Assembly: GCA_900321195.1 (NCBI GenBank)
Contig: ONVG01000051.1
Location: forward strand, 1 to 8,943
DNA length: 8,943 nucleotides
Reading direction: 5' to 3'
DNA from: an uncultured Eubacteriales bacterium
GTDB lineage: Bacteria; Bacillota; Clostridia; Oscillospirales; Acutalibacteraceae
The notes under the pieces are model-generated. The model was not told where the DNA came from. It saw only the letters and a list, made by a program, of their open reading frames with translations, and ran no database searches. The translations under genes and the position numbers were made by a program. The first letter of the stretch is position 1. Each line of letters opens with the position of its first letter. Positions 1 through 5,300 of this stretch are shown here, in pieces.

Positions 1-395
1 GTATTTGCAACACGTCCGTTGTTGCTCTGAGAAACGGCATAGAGTGTTGACATGCGTATTCTTGGGGGAAGATTTGTAAGACTCTGAGTCTGAAGCTCAA
101 AGGGGATATTTTTAATTATACCGTCAACAGCATCCTTTATGTTTACGATATAGTGCTTTATACCGAGTGTATCGACAAGAAGCTTAGCCATATCGATATC
201 ATGCTGTTCTCCGCAGGGCATAAGCACTCCGATAACTCTGTCTTTGCCGAGCGCCTCAACGCAGAGCGCAGCCACTATAGAGCTGTCCTTGCCGCCCGAA
301 ATACCAACGACAGCATTACAGTCCTTACCGTTTTTTTCAAAAAAATTCCTTATCCATTCAACGCATTCATTCTTTACCTTTACCGCATCAAACAT
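1..395 (-). CDS. nadE: NH3-dependent NAD+ synthetase, N-terminal part (cut by window edge)
   Basis: NAD synthetase makes NAD+ from nicotinic acid adenine dinucleotide, ATP and ammonia in the cytoplasm, the last step of NAD synthesis. The reverse strand reads MFDAVKVKNECVEWI and continues open for 131 codons to position 1. The ATP-pyrophosphatase P-loop SGGKDSS is at residues 33-39, and a GRVANT segment, typical of the region before the second half of the active site, sits at the cut end. There is no N-terminal glutaminase domain: the P-loop lies near the start, as in the short ammonia-dependent enzymes, and not in the long glutamine-dependent fusion. The start is ATG at 395, preceded by an AAGAGG ribosome binding site at the right distance and by its own promoter. 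Roughly half of the protein, including the C-terminus, is missing only because the window ends. Confidence 0.93.
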   Translation of the reverse strand, partial: MFDAVKVKNECVEWIRNFFEKNGKDCNAVVGISGGKDSSIVAALCVEALGKDRVIGVLMPCGEQHDIDMAKLLVDTLGIKHYIVNIKDAVDGIIKNIPFELQTQSLTNLPPRIRMSTLYAVSQSNNGRVAN

Positions 396-431
396 ATCAG
401 ACTACCTCTTTTCAATTATTTTGATATGACT

Positions 432-460
432 ATTATATCAGGCGCGGCGCATATTATCAA
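432..460 (-). promoter_or_regulatory. sigma-A promoter of nadE
   Basis: On the minus strand TTGATA (460-455) and TATAAT (437-432) are separated by exactly 17 bp. This puts the start of transcription near 425, about 30 nt before the nadE ATG. The -35 has one mismatch to consensus and the -10 is perfect. Confidence 0.8.
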
Positions 461-470
461 GAATATAAAT

Positions 471-527
471 AAAAAAGAATAAAGAATAATACAGAAACGC
501 CGTAAAAGCATTTTTATTCTTTATTCT
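471..527 (-). terminator. AT-rich terminator-like inverted repeat
   Basis: A perfect 14-bp inverted repeat (476-489 and 514-527, arm AGAATAAAGAATAA) is followed on the minus strand by a run of T at 476-471 and more A/T. It lies between the tRNA-Pro terminator and the nadE promoter, so it may be a second, backup terminator for the tRNA transcript. The stem is almost wholly A-T, so the hairpin would be weaker than a classical terminator. Confidence 0.4.
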
Positions 528-538
528 CTGTTATTTAT

Positions 539-569
539 AAAATCAGCCCCCAGGCATAAGCGAGGGGGC
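539..569 (-). terminator. intrinsic terminator of tRNA-Pro
   Basis: On the minus strand, 7 nt downstream of the tRNA, GCCCCC (569-564) pairs with GGGGGC (551-546) around a 12-nt loop. TGATTTTATAA follows, so the U tract is only four residues with more A/T behind it. Position right after a single tRNA gene supports the call. Confidence 0.7.
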
Positions 570-576
570 GTTTCTA

Positions 577-650
577 TCGAGGTGACAGGACTCGAACCTG
601 CGGCATCTTGGTCCCAAACCAAGCACTCTACCAAACTGAGTTACACCTCG
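577..650 (-). tRNA. tRNA-Pro, anticodon UGG
   Basis: This is a complete cloverleaf on the minus strand, including the discriminator base. The acceptor stem is CGAGGTG (650-644) with CACCTCG (584-578). The D arm carries the AACTCAGTTTGGTAGAGT signature. The anticodon stem CTTGG/CCAAG encloses the seven-base loop TTTGGGA, which places TGG at the anticodon and so reads proline CCA (and other CCN by wobble). The T loop has the universal GGTTCGAGTCC block. The discriminator base is A at 577 and the next bases are TAG, so the CCA end is not encoded and must be added by the CCA-adding enzyme. It is a lone gene with its own promoter and terminator. Confidence 0.97.
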
Positions 651-667
651 TAATTGACAGCTTAATC

Positions 668-696
668 ATTATACCCTAAAGTTTGCAAAATGTCAA
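668..696 (-). promoter_or_regulatory. perfect consensus promoter of tRNA-Pro
   Basis: On the minus strand TTGACA (696-691), a 17-bp spacer and TATAAT (673-668) match the sigma-A consensus at every position. Transcription would start about 10 nt before the mature tRNA 5' end, leaving a very short leader to be removed by RNase P. A perfect promoter fits a strongly expressed stable RNA. Confidence 0.9.
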
Positions 697-714
697 TGCT
701 TATTTTCAATTATT

Positions 715-745
715 TAAAATATCCCGTACAAAAAGTACGGAATAT
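715..745 (-). terminator. intrinsic terminator of the membrane-protein gene
   Basis: Just past the stop codon of the 748-1335 gene, minus-strand ATATTCCGTAC (745-735) pairs with GTACGGGATAT (729-719) around a TTTTT loop, with one G-U pair. T and A residues follow (TTTAAAT). The distance from the stop codon is only 2 nt, so this is the gene's own terminator. Confidence 0.75.
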
Positions 746-747
746 CG

Positions 748-1335
748 TCACATGTATCTCATAGGGGATTTTCTCGGACTGCACAGCCCGAACACCTCAT
801 ATTTGTTTATCTTGTATACGGTAACTTCATCGCCCTTTTCAAAGCTGCCGTATGTCCAGCTTCTTAAATCGCCGCACTTTATCCTGCGGCAGTATTGATT
901 TGTTTCAGGGAACCATGCACTCAGGCAGAATGCATGCTGACCCCTTTTTGAGCCGTTAGCATGATAGCGCGTATCAAAGGCATCGAGAAGTATACCGTTG
1001 CTGCATATCCCGAATTCTTTTTTTGCGGCTCTTGCTATGGCAATAACTGCGCCGACGATACTTGTTATGATAATAATGATACCCAAAAGATAAAAGAAAT
1101 CATTTACAGAACCATATGCGTTATTTTTTGATAATCCGAAAAAGTAATTTGCCGCAAAATATGCGCATAGGATTATAACGCCTGATATCACAGCGGTAAT
1201 GATGATATTATTTTTATATTTTTTGTTAAGTACTTCCAGTTCTTTTTCCGTAAATGTATATCTGAACTGAAGATATTCAGGCGGCGTCGAATAGCGTTCA
1301 AGATTGGGGGGTATCTCTGTTCCGTTAAGTATCAT
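748..1335 (-). CDS. two-pass membrane protein of unknown function
   Basis: I do not recognise this 195-residue protein. It has a soluble N-terminus of about 43 residues with a charged helix-like stretch, then two long hydrophobic segments at about 44-68 and 79-102 joined by a short loop. After these comes a C-terminal soluble domain of about 90 residues that is rich in Cys, Arg and aromatic residues and has a beta-like pattern. The R/K-rich sequence right after the second segment suggests that both termini face the cytoplasm. No signal peptide or catalytic motif is visible. The start is ATG at 1335, preceded by AAGGAGATG at good spacing, which settles the start. It is monocistronic, with its own promoter and terminator, and diverges from the DUF5662 gene. 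A signalling or regulatory membrane role is possible but only a guess. Confidence 0.82.
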   Translation of the reverse strand: MILNGTEIPPNLERYSTPPEYLQFRYTFTEKELEVLNKKYKNNIIITAVISGVIILCAYFAANYFFGLSKNNAYGSVNDFFYLLGIIIIITSIVGAVIAIARAAKKEFGICSNGILLDAFDTRYHANGSKRGQHAFCLSAWFPETNQYCRRIKCGDLRSWTYGSFEKGDEVTVYKINKYEVFGLCSPRKSPMRYM

Positions 1336-1359
1336 AAAAAATCATCTCCTTATATAAAA

Positions 1360-1389
1360 ATAATACTACTTTTAAGTTATATTTGTCAA
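1360..1389 (-). promoter_or_regulatory. promoter of the membrane-protein gene
   Basis: Minus-strand TTGACA (1389-1384), an 18-bp spacer and TATTAT (1365-1360) form a good sigma-A promoter. It lies about 20 nt upstream of the AAGGAG ribosome binding site. Confidence 0.75.
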
Positions 1390-1435
1390 TATTATTAAAA
1401 AAATAATGGTCACAGCTATTTCATTTTTGCAACTA

Positions 1436-1447
1436 TTGTGGTATAAT
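1436..1447 (+). promoter_or_regulatory. extended -10 promoter of the DUF5662 gene
   Basis: TATAAT at 1442-1447 is preceded by TGG (1439-1441), which makes an extended -10 element. No good -35 hexamer is present 16-18 bp upstream (TTTCAT at 1419-1424 is the nearest). The transcript would start near 1455, about 30 nt before the ATG. The 12-base string TTGTGGTATAAT is repeated exactly at the hyd operon promoter. Confidence 0.7.
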
Positions 1448-1484
1448 AGTTAAAATAAGTAAAAAATATTATGGAGAGAAAGAA

Positions 1485-2018
1485 ATGAAATGGCTTGAGC
1501 ATCTGAAAACTATAAATCATCATAAACGGCTTGTGATGGAACTTTGCTTTAAGTTAGGTCTGTACAGACAGGGCTTGCTGCATGATATGTCAAAATATTC
1601 ACCTACGGAATTTCTTGTCGGGGCAAAGTACTATCAGGGAACAAGAAGTCCGAACGCAGCGGAAAGAGAAGCAAAGGGCTATACATCCGCATGGCTTCAC
1701 CATAAGGGCAGGAACAAGCATCACCTTGAATACTGGATAGATTACTGTCTTGGAGAAGGACATAAAATGGAAGGCATGAAAATGCCTGTGAAATATGTAG
1801 TCGAGATGTTCTGCGACAGGGTAGCGGCGTCGAAGAATTACAGAAAGGAAAAATATACGGATGCGGATGCTTATGAATATTTTCAGAAGTCGAGGGGACA
1901 CTATATAATACATCCTGAAACCGAAAAGCTTCTTGAATTCATGCTTAAAATGCTGAAAGAAAACGGCGAGGAGCTTACCCTGCTTTATATAAAAAAGAAT
2001 ATCTTGGGAAAAAAATAA
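1485..2018 (+). CDS. DUF5662 family protein (HD-like, function unknown)
   Basis: This 177-residue soluble protein resembles the DUF5662 family of Firmicutes as I remember it; the family has no established function that I know of. The sequence shows metal-binding-type residues spaced as in an HD-like helical fold: HH at 12-13, an HD pair (H33, D34) in GLLHDMSKYSP, HH at 72-73 and 79-80, and D111 in a CDRVAAS segment. These suggest a metal-dependent hydrolase, but activity is inference. The pattern KYYQGTRSPNAAERE at about 48-62 is the most family-like block. The start ATG at 1485 has GGAGAG about 8 nt upstream. The gene has its own extended -10 promoter, and its stop codon directly touches the closing stem of the downstream structured RNA, so the two may share a transcript. 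Confidence 0.85.
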   Translation: MKWLEHLKTINHHKRLVMELCFKLGLYRQGLLHDMSKYSPTEFLVGAKYYQGTRSPNAAEREAKGYTSAWLHHKGRNKHHLEYWIDYCLGEGHKMEGMKMPVKYVVEMFCDRVAASKNYRKEKYTDADAYEYFQKSRGHYIIHPETEKLLEFMLKMLKENGEELTLLYIKKNILGKK

Positions 2019-2192
2019 AACAAGCCCGCTATGATAATGCGTAAAGCAGGAGCAAATACGGAATTTTAAAGCCCGTCCTGCAAATTCCCTTGGGGGTGGG
2101 ACAAGCAGTGACAGGTGCCATTAAAGCGGGGGTTCTAAAGCTATAATGCAGTTTAACAGCCGTACAAGCTTTTTTATCAGCGGGTTTTGTTT
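2018..2192 (+). ncRNA. raiA: structured non-coding RNA, probably raiA type
   Basis: About 175 nt are enclosed by a long closing stem. Bases 2018-2030 pair with 2179-2192 to give 13 pairs with one G-U and one bulged U (core CCCGCT with AGCGGG). Inside, GCAGGA (2046-2051) pairs with TCCTGC (2076-2081), and AAAGCT (2137-2142) can pair with AGCTTT (2167-2172). A long stretch from about 2086 to 2136 has few simple hairpins, as expected when most pairing is long range or in pseudoknots; CCCG at 2072-2075 could pair with CGGG at 2127-2130. It has no convincing reading frame. The length, the closing stem and blocks such as CCCTTGGGGGTGGGACAAGC and AAGCGGGGGTTCTAAAGC fit my memory of the raiA motif, an abundant RNA class of Firmicutes and Actinobacteria with unsettled molecular function. 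6S RNA is the main alternative. That this is a structured RNA is much surer than its class. Confidence 0.7.
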
Positions 2193-2193
2193 A

Positions 2194-2236
2194 CAGGTCG
2201 GGGCAGTGAAGCATTTCCTGTTCCGACCTGCATATT
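2194..2236 (+). terminator. strong hairpin downstream of the ncRNA, probable terminator
   Basis: CAGGTCGGGGCAG (2194-2206) pairs with CTGTTCCGACCTG (2218-2230), giving 13 pairs including two G-U, around an 11-nt loop. CATATTTT follows, so the U tract is short and displaced. It begins one base after the closing stem of the ncRNA, so it either ends that transcript or forms its 3' hairpin. Confidence 0.6.
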
Positions 2237-2238
2237 TT

Positions 2239-2342
2239 AAGCGAATGATTTTTCAGAGCTTTCAGTTTGATATGAAAAAATCAAAAAATACATACTGTGT
2301 CTGTGAATTTGTCGCAGACCTTGACGAAATAAAGACAGTATA
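2239..2342. other. AT-rich intergenic stretch without a secure gene
   Basis: This lies between the hairpin at 2194-2230 and the terminator at 2346-2386. The only possible coding signal is a 23-codon plus-strand frame (ATG at 2272, stop TAA at 2341-2343) with no proper ribosome binding site; it is discussed among the findings. I see no promoter, tRNA or mobile element here. Confidence 0.5.
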
Positions 2343-2386
2343 AAAATCACCCTTGCGGCATTCAGTGACAGTGCCGCAAGGGTGAT
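2342..2386 (-). terminator. intrinsic terminator of the lipoprotein operon (possibly bidirectional)
   Basis: This is a perfect 15-bp stem, ATCACCCTTGCGGCA (2346-2360) with its complement at 2372-2386, around an 11-nt loop. On the minus strand the stem is followed by TTTTATA, which suits the operon ending at 2403. On the plus strand it is followed by ATCGTTTTGCG, a weaker tail, so it may also stop transcripts arriving from the ncRNA side. Confidence 0.85.
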
Positions 2387-2402
2387 ATCGTTTTGCGTTA
2401 TT

Positions 2403-3632
2403 TTACTTTAGCTTGTTAAGCTCCGTCCAGCCAAACGGTACATAGCCGGGACCTGCGCCCTCAATGCCTACCGTTATTGACGGGTCATTTGTATTCTGGA
2501 AAACACGGTCGGCGGCAACGGAGAATTCTACAGTACTTCCGTCTGTTTTTTCATAAGTGTTGACGCCCATTATAGCCTCATGCTGCTTGCGCACACTGTT
2601 GTCAAAAGCGGCATTGTCCGACGCTATCCTGTCCTGAGTCATTTTAAAGCTCATATCCGATACGGACTTCATTGCATTAAAGCTTTTATCAAAGCATTGC
2701 TGCTGCACCTTCATTGTCTGCTGCCAGCCGTTGAATATCATTTGATTAGCCTGCATTTTCTGATTTATCATTACCTGCTGCACCTGTTCGATGAACTGCC
2801 TGAAATTTTCATGCAGCTCCGCCGTCCTGACAAAGCTCAGGAAATCTCTTACTTCACTTTCGGACGGCTCTACAGGCGATATGAAGCCTGCAAAGTTGAG
2901 TATATCCCATGTGAGCGTTGCGCTTGTAAGATTATCTGTTCTGTGCTGTCCGAAGGGCACATTCGACCTTACATCAAAGCCCGGCTGCTGCTGAGGCATG
3001 CTCTGCTGTCTGCCGAACCAGCTGCTTCCAAGCATACTGTGCATGGAATTAAGCATCTGCTGATTCTGCATATTCATATTATATACAGCCCTGCTGAATG
3101 TGCCGTATTCCGAGCCCATTATACACGCCGTCAGTACAAGATACTTTTTCTGTCCGTTTATATCTGCTTCATAGAGCTTTGCGCCGCATTCTCCGTAAAT
3201 GCTTTGTATTACATATTCAATAAGACCTGTGTTGAGCTTCAGCAGAGAATCACGTCTTTTTATAAGAACGTTTCTCAGCTCGTTAAGCTCCTCATCGGTA
3301 AGCGGAAATCTTTTTGCAAGACGGATATTTTTTGTATTCAAAAGGCTTATGGCGTTCGTATCAAGATATTCGTCATAGAACATGAAACGGTTTTCGGCAG
3401 TTATTTTGCTTTTAAGACCGCCGTATTTTTTCAGGAAGCGCCAGAACCATTCCTTGCCCTCGCTGTTTCCTGCTTTCAGCCATACGATATAAGGCATATC
3501 GATATTTTTAAAATCACTTTCTATTTCGGCAGCCGCAGGCTTGTATCCTTCGGGCAGCCAGCCGCTGCATACAGGGTCGCCGTCTTTATTTCGGAAAACT
3601 GTATTGATGGGCATTTTCTTTTCGCCAAGCAT
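2403..3632 (-). CDS. Gln/Met-rich protein of unknown function, second gene of the lipoprotein operon
   Basis: I do not recognise this 409-residue protein as a named family. It has no signal peptide or membrane segment, so it is probably cytoplasmic. Residues 1-180 form an alpha/beta-looking region with many aromatics (EWFWRFLKKYGG at about 61-72). Residues 185-220 are a low-complexity Met/Gln/Asn/Ser linker. Residues 230-350 are helical with a Gln-rich, coiled-coil-like stretch at about 280-345. The C-terminal 55 residues (from MGVNTYEKTDGS at 355) look like a small beta module ending FGWTELNKLK. The tail of the upstream lipoprotein has a comparable layout (LGYERVYDTQTGS). The start ATG at 3632 is preceded by GGGGTGAG at good spacing; the internal ATG at codon 7 has no comparable site. 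The gene lies 19 nt after the lipoprotein gene and shares its transcript, so the two probably work together. Confidence 0.82.
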   Translation of the reverse strand: MLGEKKMPINTVFRNKDGDPVCSGWLPEGYKPAAAEIESDFKNIDMPYIVWLKAGNSEGKEWFWRFLKKYGGLKSKITAENRFMFYDEYLDTNAISLLNTKNIRLAKRFPLTDEELNELRNVLIKRRDSLLKLNTGLIEYVIQSIYGECGAKLYEADINGQKKYLVLTACIMGSEYGTFSRAVYNMNMQNQQMLNSMHSMLGSSWFGRQQSMPQQQPGFDVRSNVPFGQHRTDNLTSATLTWDILNFAGFISPVEPSESEVRDFLSFVRTAELHENFRQFIEQVQQVMINQKMQANQMIFNGWQQTMKVQQQCFDKSFNAMKSVSDMSFKMTQDRIASDNAAFDNSVRKQHEAIMGVNTYEKTDGSTVEFSVAADRVFQNTNDPSITVGIEGAGPGYVPFGWTELNKLK

Positions 3633-3651
3633 ATTTTCTCACCCCTGATAA

Positions 3652-5007
3652 TCAGTCAAGGCTTACATAGCCCTGATAGCCCTCTGTATACATATCGTCT
3701 GATATTGCGGAATATCTCTGTCCGTCAAGAGTGCTGTATTTTTCCATAAATCCGTTGTCTGCGCGGTAGATGCTTCCTGTCTGGGTATCGTAAACACGCT
3801 CATAGCCAAGTGTTGCATCCTGCTGCTTCTGACGCATGATATCCTCTGATTTGTTGCGCTTGTTCCAGGAGTCCATGAATGCATCGCTCATGCTTGTGTT
3901 GTTTGAGTCGGCAGAATATGACGCAGTTGATGAGCTGAAACGCGCCCTGTATGAGTCGGTATATTTTACGCTTGCCTGTATTTTTGTATATATATCAGAC
4001 CAGTTCTGATATTCGCCTCTCGGAGTCCAGCCTGACCACAGTGTAACGGCAATATAAGAGTCGGACAATATATCTTCAAGAATTCCAAGATACATTCCTT
4101 CGCCCTTTATTCCGTTCTGCTCAAATTCAACATGGAGTACCTTTGCATCAGCAACTTCTTTGGAATGAGTATCTATGTACTGCTGCAAATAATCGGGAAC
4201 AGTTGTTTCAAGCACGTTCCATTCTGACGCACTCTGAAACAGTCCCTTATACATTGCTTCAATGGTAGGCTCCGAAAGGTTATTCTTTGGTATTATGATA
4301 AAGTCAAGGACATTTACGCCTTGAGTTTTGTCGGGAGTTCTTACAGTAAGCTGCAGGCCGAACAATTTTCCGTTTGACTTGCCGTCAACTGCTTCTACTT
4401 CCCAGCCCTTTGGCTTTTCGAGCGAGAAATAGCCGTTCGGGTCGGTATATGTTTCCCACTCGATATTTGTCCATTCGCCGGACTTGATGCTTACCTTGCT
4501 GTCCGCATTTGTTTGAACAGGCTCGGCTGACGATGCGTCAGGAACACTGTTATCTGTTTTTGACGGCTCAGAGCTGTTGGCAGGAGTCTGAGAAGCATTC
4601 TGAGCGCCTTTTTTGAATACCATAGTCGTAGCGCCGCTTGTTATCGTGATTATATCTCCCGAAACAGTGTATGCTGACTTTGCGCCGCTCAGATTTATGC
4701 TTTGGCTGTCATAGGTAACATCGGACTTTATTCCGAAGAAGTCATAAACGCCTGTGCCGTCCTCTTTAAGCTCAAGCGTTGTGTAGAGTCCCTTTGAATT
4801 GTTGTCCGAGAGGTCTACAGGTTCACCGTCCTTTATATAGCTTGTCATGGTGAATGTACCCGACAAGCTTCCTGCCGACTGAGCCGCGGCATTGTTTTGT
4901 GCGCTGTTGTTTTCCTGTTTGTTTTCCTGACTGCCGTTTGACGAACATCCCGCAAGTGTTCCGACAGCAAGTGAGAGTATGATAGAGAGCGTTATTATTT
5001 TTTTCAC
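3652..5007 (-). CDS. predicted lipoprotein with C-terminal module
   Basis: This 451-residue protein has an N-terminal KK, a hydrophobic segment (residues 4-18) and the lipobox LAGC with cysteine 21, so it should be lipidated and anchored outside the cytoplasmic membrane. A Ser/Asn/Gln-rich spacer follows. Residues 49-133 form a small beta domain of the lipocalin-like type (TFTMTSYIKDGEPVDLS, then LELKEDGTGVY and ISG-like strands). A second Ser/Pro/Thr/Asp-rich linker spans 135-172. Residues 175-350 form a second alpha/beta domain starting at FSLEKPKGWEVE, of the kind seen in secreted PsbP-like proteins. Residues 373-451 carry a helix and a tail module (LGYERVYDTQTGSIYRADNG). The start is GTG at 5007, fixed by GGAGGAG 8 nt upstream and by the signal peptide that begins immediately. 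It is the first gene of a two-gene operon. Its ligand or function is unknown. Confidence 0.88.
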   Translation of the reverse strand: MKKIITLSIILSLAVGTLAGCSSNGSQENKQENNSAQNNAAAQSAGSLSGTFTMTSYIKDGEPVDLSDNNSKGLYTTLELKEDGTGVYDFFGIKSDVTYDSQSINLSGAKSAYTVSGDIITITSGATTMVFKKGAQNASQTPANSSEPSKTDNSVPDASSAEPVQTNADSKVSIKSGEWTNIEWETYTDPNGYFSLEKPKGWEVEAVDGKSNGKLFGLQLTVRTPDKTQGVNVLDFIIIPKNNLSEPTIEAMYKGLFQSASEWNVLETTVPDYLQQYIDTHSKEVADAKVLHVEFEQNGIKGEGMYLGILEDILSDSYIAVTLWSGWTPRGEYQNWSDIYTKIQASVKYTDSYRARFSSSTASYSADSNNTSMSDAFMDSWNKRNKSEDIMRQKQQDATLGYERVYDTQTGSIYRADNGFMEKYSTLDGQRYSAISDDMYTEGYQGYVSLD

Positions 5008-5045
5008 TGAAAACTCCTCCGTATTATTATAATATTATTGAGTAC

Positions 5046-5074
5046 ATTATACTGCTGATCGATATATCGGTCAA
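5046..5074 (-). promoter_or_regulatory. promoter of the lipoprotein operon
   Basis: Minus-strand TTGACC (5074-5069), a 17-bp spacer and TATAAT (5051-5046) form a near-consensus sigma-A promoter. Transcription should start near 5039, about 30 nt before the GTG start. Confidence 0.85.
5056..5073. promoter_or_regulatory. palindromic operator candidate over the lipoprotein promoter
   Basis: TGATCGATATATCGGTCA is an 18-bp inverted repeat in which 8 of 9 positions per half match. It covers the -35 element and much of the spacer of the minus-strand promoter, where a dimeric repressor would block RNA polymerase. No regulator gene for it is evident nearby. Confidence 0.5.
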
Positions 5075-5111
5075 TAATATTTTAGAAAATAAATAATAAT
5101 CAGATAACATA

Positions 5112-5139
5112 TTGAAAATTTTTTTATTTGTGGTATAAT
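5112..5139 (+). promoter_or_regulatory. promoter of the hydrogenase maturation operon
   Basis: TTGAAA (5112-5117), a 16-bp spacer and TATAAT (5134-5139), with TGG just before the -10 (extended -10), give a strong plus-strand promoter. Transcription should start near 5146, about 170 nt upstream of the first gene. It diverges from the lipoprotein promoter, whose -35 lies about 40 bp away. Confidence 0.85.
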
Positions 5140-5145
5140 ATATAA

Positions 5146-5300
5146 GGCTTGAAGCAAAAGCTCAGTGCTGTGCCGAAAGCTTTTTATATCCATACTCGTT
5201 TTCTGACGCAGAAGTATGATTCTGATGCGAAAGGCTCGATACAAAATAACATGTTTATTTTTCCGTGCCTTTTTTCAGGCGCGGGATTTTATTTTTTTAC
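5146..5300 (+). promoter_or_regulatory. untranslated leader of the hyd operon with attenuator architecture
   Basis: The leader of about 170 nt between promoter and first ribosome binding site has several hairpins. AAAAGCT (5156-5162) pairs with AGCTTTT (5178-5184). CATAC/GTATG (5191-5195, 5214-5218) stacks on TTCTG/CAGAA (5201-5205, 5209-5213). AAAATAA/TTATTTT (5243-5249, 5255-5261) sits just before an intrinsic terminator at 5261-5298. A promoter followed by structured RNA, a terminator and then the ribosome binding site is the usual plan of a riboswitch, a protein-controlled or a T-box-type attenuator. I do not recognise the hallmark core of any known riboswitch or T-box here, so the signal is unknown. 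Confidence 0.6.
5261..5298 (+). terminator. intrinsic terminator inside the hyd leader
   Basis: TTCCGTGCC (5261-5269) pairs with GGCGCGGGA (5278-5286), giving 9 pairs with two G-U, around an 8-nt loop. TTTTATTTTTTT follows. It stands immediately before AAAGGAG, the ribosome binding site of the first gene, so transcripts from the operon promoter must read through it. Confidence 0.8.

Noticed and set aside
153..482. Plus-strand frame opposite nadE
   Set aside because: It is antisense to nadE and runs through the nadE promoter, with no start signals.
1142..1444. Divergent region between the membrane-protein and DUF5662 genes as a possible riboswitch site
   Set aside because: Both 5' leaders are only about 20-40 nt from promoter to start codon, too short for a structured regulator, and no terminator-like hairpin is seen.
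1599..1913. Minus-strand frame opposite the DUF5662 gene
   Set aside because: It is a shadow frame with no ribosome binding site, opposite a gene with family-like sequence and a good start site.
2018..2192. 6S RNA, tmRNA, SRP RNA or RNase P RNA as identity of the ncRNA
   Set aside because: The SRP GGAAGCAGCC-type loop, the tmRNA TTCGA arm and the RNase P core are absent. 6S has a similar long rod, but here the middle does not fold into a simple rod with one central bubble. 6S remains the second choice.
2146..2343. 65-codon plus-strand frame starting inside the ncRNA
   Set aside because: It overlaps the conserved-looking 3' part of the structured RNA and the following hairpin, and has no ribosome binding site. 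Only its last 23 codons are kept as a weak micro-ORF candidate.
2580..3749. Plus-strand open frame of 389 codons
   Set aside because: It lies antisense over the well-supported Gln/Met-rich gene and the end of the lipoprotein gene, has no ribosome binding site or promoter, and its product is an implausible Cys/His/Tyr-rich mix. Codon bias of the real genes keeps the opposite frame open.
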